Origin: Gemmatimonadota bacterium
Lineage (GTDB): Bacteria; Gemmatimonadota; Gemmatimonadetes; Gemmatimonadales; Gemmatimonadaceae
DNA: 64,000 nucleotides
Assembly (NCBI GenBank): GCA_021298395.1
Contig: JAJTFH010000007.1
Span: 3,258 to 67,257 of the forward strand
Direction of reading: 5' to 3'
In this document: one piece after another, positions 27,526 to 37,503 of the stretch
How the letters are laid out: every line of letters starts with the position of its first letter
Numbering within the stretch: position 1 is the first letter of the stretch
Program-made: the position numbers and the translations under genes
The notes under the pieces: model-generated
Told to the model about the DNA's origin: nothing
The model's input: the letters and a program-made list of their open reading frames with translations, nothing else
The model's database searches: none

Positions 27526-28128
27526 CTAGAGCGCGTCCATGCCGGCGACAGCGGCCTCGGCCCGGCGCAGGCGCTCGGCGAGCGCCCCGCGCTCCACCAT
27601 CGCCGCCATCAGGTCGGCACACGCCCGCACCAGCGCGCGCGTCCGCACCGGGACCGTCCCCGCGTCGGGGAAGTACACCGTCACCGCACCGTGGATCCCC
27701 TCATGCGTGAGGAGCGGGACGGCCATCACCGCATGGAATCCCAACTCGGTGGCCACCGCATGCCACTCGGCTAATGCCGGGTCGCCTAGGACATCGGCGA
27801 TCTCGATCACCCGACGCTCGGCCACCGCCTCGCCACTCGGCCCGCGCCCCACCTCCACGCGGAGGGCCCCGAGCCACGGACGAGCGGACGCCGGCCAGCC
27901 ATGCGCGGCGGCCAACTGCATCGCCTCCCCCACGGGATCGAGGAGGAAGACCGCCCCGACCGTCGCGAGGACCGCCGGGCAGAGCCGATCGAGCGCGAAT
28001 TGCAGCGCGTCGCGCGGATGCTCGGCCTGCGCGAGTGCGTGGGTGAGGTCACGGAGGAGCGAGACGTCCGCTCCCTCAGGCCAGGGCACGACCTCCTCGA
28101 CCGGTCGCTGCCACCGCTGCCGCCGCAT
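27526..28128 (-). CDS. GAF-domain protein
   Basis: Single GAF-like domain: GRGPSGEAVAERRVIEIADVLGDP..LGFHAVMAVPLL. Confidence 0.75.
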   Translation of the reverse strand: MRRQRWQRPVEEVVPWPEGADVSLLRDLTHALAQAEHPRDALQFALDRLCPAVLATVGAVFLLDPVGEAMQLAAAHGWPASARPWLGALRVEVGRGPSGEAVAERRVIEIADVLGDPALAEWHAVATELGFHAVMAVPLLTHEGIHGAVTVYFPDAGTVPVRTRALVRACADLMAAMVERGALAERLRRAEAAVAGMDAL

Positions 28129-28979
28129 CAGGCGTAGAGACGCTGGGTGAAGGCCTGCTGGAGCCGCATCGTCACCGGACCCGGGCGCCCGTCACCGACC
28201 GGACGGCCGTCGAGCGCGACGATCGGCTGCACATCGGTCGTCGTCCCCACGACCATCAGCTCATCGACCGAGGGGAGCGCCGTCAGCGCGGTCGTCTCCT
28301 CGCGCACCGGGATCCCGAGTGATGCGGCACACGACCGCACCACGGTACGCGTGATGCTCGGCAAGACGGCCGTCGAGAGCGGGGTCGTGCGCAACACGCC
28401 GCCGTGCACGACGAAGACCGTGGTGGCTGCCCCCTCGGTGACGAAGCCGTCCCGGTGCAGGATCGCCTCGTAGCTCCCCGCCTCCGCCGCCGCCTGCCGT
28501 GCAAGCACCGGGCCGAGGAGGTTCACCGTCTTGAGGTCGCAGCGTGCCCACCGGAGATCGGGATAGGTGATCGCCGTCGCCCCGTTGGCGCGCATCGCGC
28601 GGTCGGGCACGAAGCGCGAGGCCACGGCATAGACGGTCGGCACCGTACCGGGCGGGGGGAAGGCGTGCATCCGCTTCGCCGCCCCGCGGGTCACCTGGAG
28701 ATAGATCGTCGCCTCCCCGGTGGTGAGCGCGTTCGCCGCGAGCAGGCGATCACACACCGCACGAAGCGTCACGCTCGAGGCGAGCGCCCCCGCCTCGATG
28801 CGCAGTCCGGCCAGCCCGTTCGCCAAACGCTCCGCGTGCCCCTCCCACGCGAAGAGCCGCCCCTCGATGGCGCGCACCACCTCGTAGATGCCATCGCCGA
28901 AGATGAAGCCGCGATCATTCGCGGGGATCAGCGCCTCCGCCTCAGGGACGTAGCGACCATTGAGATAGACCGTGCTCAT
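28128..28979 (-). CDS. Class IV PLP aminotransferase (D-amino acid / branched-chain type)
   Basis: ANDRGFIFGDGIYEVVRAIEGRLFAWEGHAERL; VTEGAATTVFVV. Confidence 0.88.
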   Translation of the reverse strand: MSTVYLNGRYVPEAEALIPANDRGFIFGDGIYEVVRAIEGRLFAWEGHAERLANGLAGLRIEAGALASSVTLRAVCDRLLAANALTTGEATIYLQVTRGAAKRMHAFPPPGTVPTVYAVASRFVPDRAMRANGATAITYPDLRWARCDLKTVNLLGPVLARQAAAEAGSYEAILHRDGFVTEGAATTVFVVHGGVLRTTPLSTAVLPSITRTVVRSCAASLGIPVREETTALTALPSVDELMVVGTTTDVQPIVALDGRPVGDGRPGPVTMRLQQAFTQRLYA

Positions 28980-28983
28980 CGCC

Positions 28984-30543
28984 TCACCCCACCATCCGCG
29001 TCACGCCGGCGATCACCGGCGCGAAGGAGAGCCCGCGGTTCGCCACGCGCCGCGACATCTCGTCTGCGAGCTCTCGCTGCCCAGGCCGGAAGAGCTCGCC
29101 GACCATCCAGGGCCCCGCCTTGGGATTACGCCACCAATCGGCATCGAAGCGCTCGCGCAGCCCCTCCTCCAACACCGCCTGCAGCTGCCAGGCGCGCAGA
29201 TAACGCGCCGCATAGAAGCGCGGATCGACGTCGACGAACGCATCGGCCCGCTGATAGCGGAACCCCGTCGCCGTCGTGAGGATCTCCACGTAGCGGTCGG
29301 GCATCGCATCCCATACTACCCCCTCCGCGTGCAGCTCGGTCTCATAGATGAGTTTCGCCGCATAGCGCCGCACGAAGTGCAACTCCTCGAATCCCTGACT
29401 GTGCAGGAAGTTCGGGATCTCCATCGGCCCGAGCCCGGTGTAGCGACGGAGCCACCCGGCGTCCTTGAGGCGATGGTCGAAGAGCATCGCGAATCCCTCG
29501 GTCACCGAGTTGTCACCGAGCCAGCGGAACTCGAAGGGGAGCGCCCGGTCCATGTACCCGAAGTGCAGCGCATGCCCGAGCTCATGGAGCAACGTCATCC
29601 AATCGTTCTGCCCCCCGTGCGGCCGCAGCACGAGATGGACCAGGTCGGGGATCTGCACCGGCGCACAGAAGGCACGCGCCCGCTTCCCGGGACGGTCCAC
29701 GGTGTCGAACCGCACCCGCCCATCGGCATCGGGACTGATCCCCATCTCCACCACATGACGACGCACCTCGCGCTCCATCCGATCCGGCGCGAAGAAGGCG
29801 TCGAACGCGGGGGCCCGCATCAGGGCGAGAAGATCGGCTCGGGTCACGTCGGACGGATGCATCCCCAATCCCCGCTTCACATAGAACGGGAGGAGCTCGT
29901 CCCAGAGCGCCTGCGTGTCCCGCAGGAAGGCCTCACACTCCGCGCGGAGCGCGGTGAGCGGGATCCCGCTCACCTTCTCCCACGTCGCGTGATAGGTCGG
30001 GGCGATGCCCAGCTCAGCCACTACCGCATGCTCGCGCTGGAGGCGCTCGCGCCGGAGTGGCGCCAGCTCGGCGGCCACGAGCGCCGCGCGCGCGTCATCC
30101 AGAGCATGACGCGCGGTCACGTCCCCCGTGTTCGCGATCGTGATCGCGGCCCGCTGATACGGCTCCTCGATCCCATCGGCCACCACGATCGTCGCCTGCG
30201 ACTCCCAGGCGATCTCCTGTTCCTCGATCGGTGCCAGCACACGCCCCACCCGGGATTCCACGAGCCAATCCACCAGACAGCGCGCCGAGCGGAAATCGTC
30301 ACGCCCCTGTACTGCCACCCGCCACAGGGCGACCGCCGTCCGGAGTGCCTCATCGTCGAAGGCCGCCGCATGGTGCGCATAGATCGGCTGGAGCGCCGCC
30401 TCCGAGGCATGCCCCGCATGCGCGGCGTGATACTCCGCGGAGACTTCCTGCAGGAAGGCCTCCCCGCGCCATCGGAGGAGATCGATGGCGCTCAGCTCCT
30501 CCCCGCCGTCCCGCTCGAGCGGCTCTCCTCCCGCGACGGTCAC
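28984..30543 (-). CDS. M3-like metallopeptidase
   Basis: LLHELGHALHFGYM (HExxH), E in SVTEGFAMLFDH. Confidence 0.75.
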   Translation of the reverse strand: MTVAGGEPLERDGGEELSAIDLLRWRGEAFLQEVSAEYHAAHAGHASEAALQPIYAHHAAAFDDEALRTAVALWRVAVQGRDDFRSARCLVDWLVESRVGRVLAPIEEQEIAWESQATIVVADGIEEPYQRAAITIANTGDVTARHALDDARAALVAAELAPLRRERLQREHAVVAELGIAPTYHATWEKVSGIPLTALRAECEAFLRDTQALWDELLPFYVKRGLGMHPSDVTRADLLALMRAPAFDAFFAPDRMEREVRRHVVEMGISPDADGRVRFDTVDRPGKRARAFCAPVQIPDLVHLVLRPHGGQNDWMTLLHELGHALHFGYMDRALPFEFRWLGDNSVTEGFAMLFDHRLKDAGWLRRYTGLGPMEIPNFLHSQGFEELHFVRRYAAKLIYETELHAEGVVWDAMPDRYVEILTTATGFRYQRADAFVDVDPRFYAARYLRAWQLQAVLEEGLRERFDADWWRNPKAGPWMVGELFRPGQRELADEMSRRVANRGLSFAPVIAGVTRMVG

Positions 30544-30547
30544 CCGC

Positions 30548-31924
30548 TCACCCCACCAGGCGAGAGTCGGCCCGCACGTGATCCGCCTCGAGGTACCGGC
30601 TCAACACCTGGGCCACCTGCGAGGTCGCGACGCGGATCTGCCCCATGTCGTCACGGAAACGGATCGTGACGTCGTCGTTCGCCGTCGAGTCGCCGTCGAT
30701 CGTGATCCCGAACGGCGTCCCCGCCTCATCCTGTCGGCGATACCGACGTCCGATCGCTCCCGCCTCGTCGTAGAAGACCGGGAAGCGCTTGCGCAGCGCC
30801 GCCGCGAGCCGCTCCGCCATCTCCGGCTGCCCATCCTTCTTGGTGAGGGGAAAGACGCCGGCCTTGATCGGGGCGGGCGCTGGGTGGAAGCCCATGACGG
30901 TGCGCCCCTCCTGCTCCCCTGCCACCGCCTCCTCACGCAAGGCGTTCACAAGGATCGCGAGCGTCACACGGTCAGCGCCGACCGAGGTCTCGATCACATA
31001 GGGCAGATACCGCTTGTTGTTCGCCTGATCGACGTACTCGAGCTTCTTGGACGAGTGCTCCTGATGTTGCCGGAGGTCGAAGTCGGAGCGGTTGTGCACC
31101 CCTTCGATCTCCTGGAAGCCGAGGGTCCCACCGAAGTCGAAGTTGATGTCGAAGGCGGCGCGTGCGTAGTGCGCCAGCTCCTTTTCGGTGTGCTGATGGA
31201 ACTCGAGGCGATCGCGATCGAGGCCGAGCCCGAGGTGCCAGTCGAGCCGCGCCGCCTTCCACCGCTCGAACCAGTCCATATCGGTGCCAGGCTCGACGAA
31301 GAACTGCATCTCCATCTGCTCGAACTCGCGGGTACGGAAGATGAAGTTCCCTGGGGTGATCTCGTTGCGGAACGCCTTCCCGATCTGCGCGATCCCGAAG
31401 GGCACCTTCTGCCGCGTGGCCTGCTGCACGTTCAGGAAGTTCACGAAGATCCCCTGCGCCGTCTCCGGCCGCAGGTAGACCACCGAGGCCGACTCCTCCA
31501 CCGGCCCCATGAAGGTCTTGAACATCAGGTTGAACTGCCGCGGCTCGGTGAGCTGGCAGTCGGCGTGCTCCCCTGGCTGCTTCGAGGGCTTTCGCGGGCA
31601 GACCGCATCGCCGAGCTTGTCGGCGCGGAAGCGCGCCTTGCACGCCTTGCAGTCGACCAACGGATCGGAGAAGCCGCTCACATGCCCTGACGCCTCCCAG
31701 ACCTTCGGGTGCATCAGGATCGCCGCGTCGAGTCCCTCCACGTCGTCGCGCTCGCGCACCATGGCGTTCCACCAGCGCGCCTTGACGTTGTTCTTGAGTT
31801 CCACCCCCAACGGCCCATAGTCCCACACCGACCCGGTACCACCGTAGATCTCGGAGGACTGGAAGATGAAGCCGCGCCGCTTGGCGAGGCTCACGAGGGC
31901 ATCGAGGACGTCAGGACGGGTCAT
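30548..31924 (-). CDS. glyS: Glycyl-tRNA synthetase (alpha2, eukaryote/archaeal-like single chain)
   Basis: [50 protein letters not shown]. Confidence 0.95.
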   Translation of the reverse strand: MTRPDVLDALVSLAKRRGFIFQSSEIYGGTGSVWDYGPLGVELKNNVKARWWNAMVRERDDVEGLDAAILMHPKVWEASGHVSGFSDPLVDCKACKARFRADKLGDAVCPRKPSKQPGEHADCQLTEPRQFNLMFKTFMGPVEESASVVYLRPETAQGIFVNFLNVQQATRQKVPFGIAQIGKAFRNEITPGNFIFRTREFEQMEMQFFVEPGTDMDWFERWKAARLDWHLGLGLDRDRLEFHQHTEKELAHYARAAFDINFDFGGTLGFQEIEGVHNRSDFDLRQHQEHSSKKLEYVDQANNKRYLPYVIETSVGADRVTLAILVNALREEAVAGEQEGRTVMGFHPAPAPIKAGVFPLTKKDGQPEMAERLAAALRKRFPVFYDEAGAIGRRYRRQDEAGTPFGITIDGDSTANDDVTIRFRDDMGQIRVATSQVAQVLSRYLEADHVRADSRLVG

Positions 31925-31936
31925 GGAGATGAGGAA

Positions 31937-31971
31937 GGGAGCCGTCCGGAATGTAATCCGGCGCGGCTCCC
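31937..31971 (-). other. Strong stem-loop upstream of glyS
   Basis: GGGAGCCG t CCGGA atgtaa TCCGG cg CGGCTCCC. Confidence 0.6.
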
Positions 31972-32019
31972 CTCACCCGGGCGCGGCCCCTGCCGGCGCC
32001 GCCCCATGCACCCGGCCGG

Positions 32020-32604
32020 TCAGGGCTGCTTCGGCGACTCCTGGTAGCGCTTCACCTGCGCATCGAGCTCGGCGTACGCCTGGGTCGCCCGCATCCGCGA
32101 GAGGAGCTGCTCGTTGGACCGGATCTTCTGCTGCAGGGCGACCGCCGCGGGCCCCGACGGCAACTCCATCAGGGCATAGACGCGGAACTGCGTCCCCTCA
32201 TTGCGGATCTCCTGCTTCGTCATGCGGGACCCATTCACCGTCTGCATCACGATCCCCTTGTACGCCACGCTGAACTGCTCGAGGATCTGCGCATCGGCGC
32301 CGGAGCCCGTCTCCTCCTGGAAGCGCTTCGACATCCCCTCGAAGCGGGTCTCGAGCTGCTGCGCGAGCGCGAACCGCCCATTGGACTGCGCCTTGTCGAT
32401 CGCGAGCTGCATATCGCGCGAGACGGCGCTCACCGGGGCGTAGATCACGTTGGAGTCCACGGGCGGCTTGACGAACCAGACGGGGACGCCGAGGGCGGCC
32501 GCATTGAGCTCCTCAGGGGAGGGCGCCGTCTTCGGCGCAGACGACCCACCGCAGGCCGACAGGGCGACGGCCAGAACCAACCAGGTGAGGGAACGATGAC
32601 GCAT
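32020..32604 (-). CDS. Lipoprotein, unknown function (LPP20-like style)
   Basis: Lipobox LSACGG; conserved-looking VPVWFVKPP. Confidence 0.65.
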   Translation of the reverse strand: MRHRSLTWLVLAVALSACGGSSAPKTAPSPEELNAAALGVPVWFVKPPVDSNVIYAPVSAVSRDMQLAIDKAQSNGRFALAQQLETRFEGMSKRFQEETGSGADAQILEQFSVAYKGIVMQTVNGSRMTKQEIRNEGTQFRVYALMELPSGPAAVALQQKIRSNEQLLSRMRATQAYAELDAQVKRYQESPKQP

Positions 32605-32731
32605 GCAGACCTCGAAACGATCGGGAATGGGGTCGCGACAGGGGACCACCCCAGGGAAGACGCGTGAGGGAAAGCTACCTGAAACGCACCCGGGACAAGT
32701 ATGACCCAGGTCACAAAGGCTCGACCGACCC

Positions 32732-35700
32732 TCACTCCGCTCGCGATCGCGTCACCGTGGAATCGACGCGGACACGGATCGCCGAGCCGGTCAGGCGCAC
32801 CGGAACCTCGTAGACCGCCTCCATGGGAGGTGCCTCACGCCGGGGGTACCACGCGGAACCCACGCGCACCGAATGTCTCGCATGGAGGTACGGGATACTG
32901 TCCACATACCCCTGTTGTCGCAGGGTCTCGAACGCGTCGACCCCAAGGTCCGGCACATCGGACCCGTCGTTCCAGCGCGGACGACCGTAGGTCCAATTCG
33001 TGAGGGAGAAGAGAAAGTCCACCTCGTCCTCGGCCGCGAAGAGGAGCACGATGTGGTGGGTCCCCGGGGGAGGCGCCGGGACGGAGAACGACACCGTCCG
33101 CCACGCGTCGAACACCGGGCTCGGGAGTCCGGCGAGCCGAATGACCTCGCGTTCGCGACGCCCCCAGGTCGGGAGGGCTCCGACGACATAGTTCGCCGTC
33201 GGGCGGGTCGTGGTATACGCGAAGGTCAGGGTGAGCCGGATGGAGTCCCGTGGTGGGACCACCACGGCGAGGTCCGGGCCCAGGGCGACCCCGTCGACCT
33301 TCGTGGCGATGATCCGAAAAGTGCCGTCGGTCTGCAGGAGGCGGGACCCCCGGACCGACGCACGGCCCGACCGGACGAACCAGGGCCCCTTCGCGCGGAG
33401 CACCACGTCACGGTCGTGCACGGCATCGCCCGCGACGCGGATGGCGATGCGTTCGAACTGTGCGCGCCCATCGACCAGCGGACGCAGCGTGTCGCCCAGC
33501 GTCACGGCATCGGTCGCCGAGAGCTTGGCGAGCACAGACCATCGGTAGGGACGACCGAACCCATTCTCGAGGATCAGCCGCGGCTGGACGGCGAGGTCGA
33601 CCGCCCCGCGCGTCGGTCCCTCCGCTAACGGCTCGACCTCGAAGCGGAGCCGCGGCTGGAGCATCAGGACGACCCACAGGAGGGATGCGACCGCCAGGGC
33701 GCCGGCCGCCCCCACGAGGGCGAGCCCGTGATCATTCTGCCGGGCCAGGAATCCCATCGCCCTGAGGCAGTCCCCTTCCCACTCCGGATGCCCCGCCGCC
33801 CGAGCGATGCGCTCCGCCAGCCGACGCCCCCGCAACTCGATCGCACGGAGGCGTGGCGCCCGCGCCGCCGCCCGGGCGAGCTGCCGGATGAGCAGACGCT
33901 CCGCGGTCGCGCCGACGAGGAGGGCTAGATGCTCCAGCCGTTCCATGTCGAGGCGGTCGGGATGGCTCCAGTGGCGAAGCAGGGACGCCAGGGCCTGGCG
34001 GGATTCCAGTGGGGTCGCCCGCTCGGCGAGCGCGTCGGAGACCGAGGCGTGGGCGACCGACCAGTAGGTATCGCGTGACGTCACGAGGCCAAGCGTCTCA
34101 AGACGTCGAAGTGCCGCGGCGACCTCCGCATCCGTCACCCGATCCTGCGTCGCACGCACCACCGCGACCAGATCCCGCTCGTCCAAGGGCAGCTGCCACC
34201 GCGCGAGGAGCGTCAGTAGTCGCAGGGGCCGTGGCGCGAGGGCATCCAGTCCCTCGTGGAACCACGATCCTCGGGCGAGCTCGGCCAACAGTCGGTCAGG
34301 ATCCTCACAGCGCCAGCCAGCCTCGGACGGGACGAGGTACTTCCCTTCCACCGCCGCTCGAATCCGTTGCAGGGCCAACTGAGGGATCCCCCGCGACCGG
34401 GCCGTTAGCGCATCGAGGAACGCGGCGACCCATGGCGCTGCCGGCAACGGGGCGACGCCCTCCAGAAGCGACCGAATCTCCTCGAGCCCAAAGGGAGGGA
34501 GGACCAAGACCCGTTCCGCCGCGACGGCCTCCGGTCCCAGACCCGACCGCGCCGAGTACACCTCCAGGAGATGCACGCCGGCCCCGCGCGTCACGCCCGC
34601 CAGTACCTGCCGCGAGACATCATCAGCGCCGCCGAGGTCCTCGACGATCAGGACCACCAGACGCTCGTCGGCAACCGCCGCGAGCAACTCGGCCAGCGCC
34701 TCGCGGAGGTAGCGGCGCCGATCCTCTCCACGCATGCCACTCGGGCGCGCACTCGGGAAGCGGGTGGCGAGTTCGGGAAGGAGCGTCACGAGTTCACTGG
34801 CCGCCGACTCCGCGATCCCGAGCGAACCGGGGAGCTGCGCCAACGCGCGTGTGATATCGGCGAGCGCCGCATAGGGCACCTCACGCATCGCGGGCAGGAG
34901 GCGGATCCGCACCACGCGAGCGCCGCGGAGTCGCAGGCGCGCCTCCACCTCATCCAGGAGACGCGTCTTCCCGATCCCGACCGGCCCCGTGAGCAGGAGC
35001 CGGCGAGGTTCACCCAGACGGGCACGCTCCGACTCCCTCAGGAGCTGCTCCACCACCGGTTCACGACCCAGCAGGTGATGCCCGAGAGCATCCAGCGTCC
35101 CACGACGTGGGGGCGCCGCGGGATCCTGCCTCGCCAACCGCTGTGCCCGGAGCTGGAGGAGCTCAGGGATCGGTTCGCCCGACGCTCGGAGGACAGCGAT
35201 CGCCGAGGTGACCCGCTCCCGGGCCTCATCAATCGCCCCGCCGGCGATCAGGGCATCGACCAGGATGACGAGGTTCGCGTCATCACCGGGCTCGAGGGCA
35301 TGGAGCTGCCGAGCCAGCGCCAGAGCCGGTCCCGACGGCCCCGCCTGCACCATCGGCGGGAGCGTGCGCTGGCCCTGTTCCAACAGGAGCTGCCGCAGGC
35401 GCTGACGCTCCTCCTCCACCCACTCGAGGAATCGCCGCGCCGATCCGACGTCGAGTCGCGCACAGAAAGGACCGCCGTAGGCCGCCAGCATCGGCGCGAG
35501 GTCACCCCGGCGTGCCCCGGCAATGAACACGTCGCGGTCCACCGCGATCCTCCCGGGGACCAGGGTCACGCGCTGACGGTCGGCCGACAGGACCGATGCC
35601 CCGAGGAGACGACGGAGCGCGTAGAGTGCCTGCCGCAGCGACGCCTTGGCATTCTCTGGGGCCTCATCACCCCACAGGAGGTCGGCGAGCTCCTCGCGAG

Positions 35701-35869
35701 CCACCGTGCGCCCGTCCTGACAGGCAAGGTAGATGAGGAGCCCGATGACCTTTCCGCCGCGGAGTACATCCTGCGCTGATTCCCCGTCAATCTCCCGTAG
35801 CAGGCGCGTCTCGCCGAGGGTGATCAGGCGAAAGAGAATTGGGGCGGTGCCAGTCGACGGCGGCGTCAC
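32732..35869 (-). CDS. SARP/BTAD-type transcriptional regulator with STAND-like ATPase, single TM and C-terminal extracytoplasmic-like domain (copy 1)
   Basis: ELADLLWGDEAPENAKASLRQALYALRRLLG (winged helix); BTAD; GPVGIGKT; LVVLIVED; TM GLALVGAAGALAVASLLWVVLML; about 290-aa tail. Confidence 0.85.
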   Translation of the reverse strand: MTPPSTGTAPILFRLITLGETRLLREIDGESAQDVLRGGKVIGLLIYLACQDGRTVAREELADLLWGDEAPENAKASLRQALYALRRLLGASVLSADRQRVTLVPGRIAVDRDVFIAGARRGDLAPMLAAYGGPFCARLDVGSARRFLEWVEEERQRLRQLLLEQGQRTLPPMVQAGPSGPALALARQLHALEPGDDANLVILVDALIAGGAIDEARERVTSAIAVLRASGEPIPELLQLRAQRLARQDPAAPPRRGTLDALGHHLLGREPVVEQLLRESERARLGEPRRLLLTGPVGIGKTRLLDEVEARLRLRGARVVRIRLLPAMREVPYAALADITRALAQLPGSLGIAESAASELVTLLPELATRFPSARPSGMRGEDRRRYLREALAELLAAVADERLVVLIVEDLGGADDVSRQVLAGVTRGAGVHLLEVYSARSGLGPEAVAAERVLVLPPFGLEEIRSLLEGVAPLPAAPWVAAFLDALTARSRGIPQLALQRIRAAVEGKYLVPSEAGWRCEDPDRLLAELARGSWFHEGLDALAPRPLRLLTLLARWQLPLDERDLVAVVRATQDRVTDAEVAAALRRLETLGLVTSRDTYWSVAHASVSDALAERATPLESRQALASLLRHWSHPDRLDMERLEHLALLVGATAERLLIRQLARAAARAPRLRAIELRGRRLAERIARAAGHPEWEGDCLRAMGFLARQNDHGLALVGAAGALAVASLLWVVLMLQPRLRFEVEPLAEGPTRGAVDLAVQPRLILENGFGRPYRWSVLAKLSATDAVTLGDTLRPLVDGRAQFERIAIRVAGDAVHDRDVVLRAKGPWFVRSGRASVRGSRLLQTDGTFRIIATKVDGVALGPDLAVVVPPRDSIRLTLTFAYTTTRPTANYVVGALPTWGRREREVIRLAGLPSPVFDAWRTVSFSVPAPPPGTHHIVLLFAAEDEVDFLFSLTNWTYGRPRWNDGSDVPDLGVDAFETLRQQGYVDSIPYLHARHSVRVGSAWYPRREAPPMEAVYEVPVRLTGSAIRVRVDSTVTRSRAE

Positions 35870-35892
35870 GGGAGGAGAATCTCCCGCGAGTC

Positions 35893-35953
35893 GTCAATGC
35901 CACGTCAATTGTATGTCAATAAACGATTTATCAACTTCAAAAAAACTGTCATT
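35893..35953. promoter_or_regulatory. 11-bp-phased GTCAAT direct repeats upstream of SARP copy 1
   Basis: GTCAAT at 35893, 35904, 35915; TTCAAA at 35937; GTCATT at 35948; all on the same 11-bp grid. Confidence 0.6.
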
Positions 35954-35995
35954 AACGGCAAGCAAGCCAAACATGTCGAGAGGGACCGCCAGTCG

Positions 35996-37279
35996 TCAAA
36001 TCAGCCCGATGATCTGGTCCCGGCGGGTCCCGACGCTGACATACTGCGCCGAGCACTCCACCAGCTCCTGCACTCTGTCGAGATAAGCCCGAGCCGCCTT
36101 TGGCAGATCGGGCAGCGACCGTGCCCCGGCCGTCGACTCGCGCCACCCGTCGAACCACTCATACACCGGTTCGATCCCATCGAGGTCCGCGAGATCCCCT
36201 GGGAACTCGGTCATCACCTCACCGTCCATCCGATACCCGGTGCAGAGACCGATGCGCTCCACGGTGTCGAGCACATCCAACTTGGTGATGGCGAGCCCCG
36301 TCAGCCCATTCACCCGCACCGCGTAGCGCACCACCACGGCGTCGAACCACCCGCAGCGGCGCGGGCGCCCTGTCGTCGCCCCGAACTCGTTCCCGAGGGT
36401 CCGGACATGGTCGCCGAATGCCGCGTCGAACTCCGTGGGGAGGGGACCCGCTCCCACCCGCGTCGTGTAGGCCTTCACCACCCCCAAGGCCGCATCGATG
36501 CTCCGCGGCGAGATCCCCACCCCGATCGCCGCCCCACCCGCCGTGGTGTTCGATGAGGTCACGAAGGGATAGGTGCCATGATCCACGTCGAGGAGCGATC
36601 CCTGCGCCCCCTCGAGCAGCACCGCGGCCCCCTGCGCCTGCGCTCGGCTGATCGCGAGCCCCACGTCCTCCGCCACCGCGAGGAGCCGCGGCGCGATCCG
36701 TTCCAGCGCGGCCAACGTGAACGCCGCGTCGGCACGCTTGTTCGACCCGAAGCCCGCGAGGATCTGGTTCGCGTGCTCCGTCCCCTTCTCCACGAGCGCG
36801 CGAAGGCGCGTGGGGTGCCGCAGATCGAGCACACGGATCCCACGCCGCGCGACCTTATCCTCGTAGGCGGGACCGATCCCCCGACCCGTGGTCCCGATCG
36901 CCTTGCTCGCCGCGCTCTCCTTGTCCACGAGCTTGTGGTAGGGCATCACCAGGTGCGCGCGATCGGAGAGGTAGAGCCGCCCCGCGACATCGACCCCCGA
37001 GGCCACCAAGCCATCGACCTCCTCGAACATCCCCTCGGGATCGAGCACCACGCCATTCCCGATGGCACACCGCACCCCCGGGTGGAGGATCCCGCTCGGG
37101 ACCTGATGGAGTACCGTCGACTCCTCACCGACATGGACGGTGTGCCCCGCATTGGCCCCCCCCTGATAGCGGACCACCCAATCCGCGCGCTCGGCGAGGA
37201 CGTCGACCAATTTGCCCTTCCCCTCATCCCCCCACTGCGCGCCGACGATGACGATGGTACGGGTCGTGGTATCGAACAT
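35996..37279 (-). CDS. purA: Adenylosuccinate synthetase
   Basis: IVIVGAQWGDEGKGKLVD; GTTGRGIGPAYEDK; EGAQGSLLDVDHGTYPFVTSSN. Confidence 0.96.
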   Translation of the reverse strand: MFDTTTRTIVIVGAQWGDEGKGKLVDVLAERADWVVRYQGGANAGHTVHVGEESTVLHQVPSGILHPGVRCAIGNGVVLDPEGMFEEVDGLVASGVDVAGRLYLSDRAHLVMPYHKLVDKESAASKAIGTTGRGIGPAYEDKVARRGIRVLDLRHPTRLRALVEKGTEHANQILAGFGSNKRADAAFTLAALERIAPRLLAVAEDVGLAISRAQAQGAAVLLEGAQGSLLDVDHGTYPFVTSSNTTAGGAAIGVGISPRSIDAALGVVKAYTTRVGAGPLPTEFDAAFGDHVRTLGNEFGATTGRPRRCGWFDAVVVRYAVRVNGLTGLAITKLDVLDTVERIGLCTGYRMDGEVMTEFPGDLADLDGIEPVYEWFDGWRESTAGARSLPDLPKAARAYLDRVQELVECSAQYVSVGTRRDQIIGLI

Positions 37280-37312
37280 CTGGTGGGACTCCACAGGCAG
37301 AGAGATGGGCAC

Positions 37313-37339
37313 AAAAAACGCCCCGAGCGTTCCGGGGCG
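37313..37339 (-). terminator. Intrinsic terminator-like hairpin + U6 in purA 5' region
   Basis: Minus strand CGCCCCG GAACGCT CGGGGCG TTTTTT, about 33 nt before purA ATG. Confidence 0.75.
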
Positions 37340-37503
37340 CCAGAGGAATATAATCGCAACCTCCCCTCTACGAAAGCCGGCGAAGGCGCACAGAGGTTCC
37401 CCCAACACCAAAACCCGCCGTTATTCCATCGTCAATGTGGTCCGAGATAATCGAATTCGATACTTTCACGCTGCTATAACGACCGGTAACGAAGTTCGGT
37501 CGC

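Noticed and set aside
21675-27710. 2011-aa plus-strand ORF and many other long antisense ORFs
   Set aside because: Antisense to well-supported genes (fur, priA, corA, HDAC-like); Arg/Pro/His-rich composition typical of shadow ORFs in high-GC DNA.
37450-37461. ATCGAATTCGAT palindrome upstream of SARP copy 3
   Set aside because: A 12-bp palindrome of this kind can occur by chance; no second copy or known operator match.
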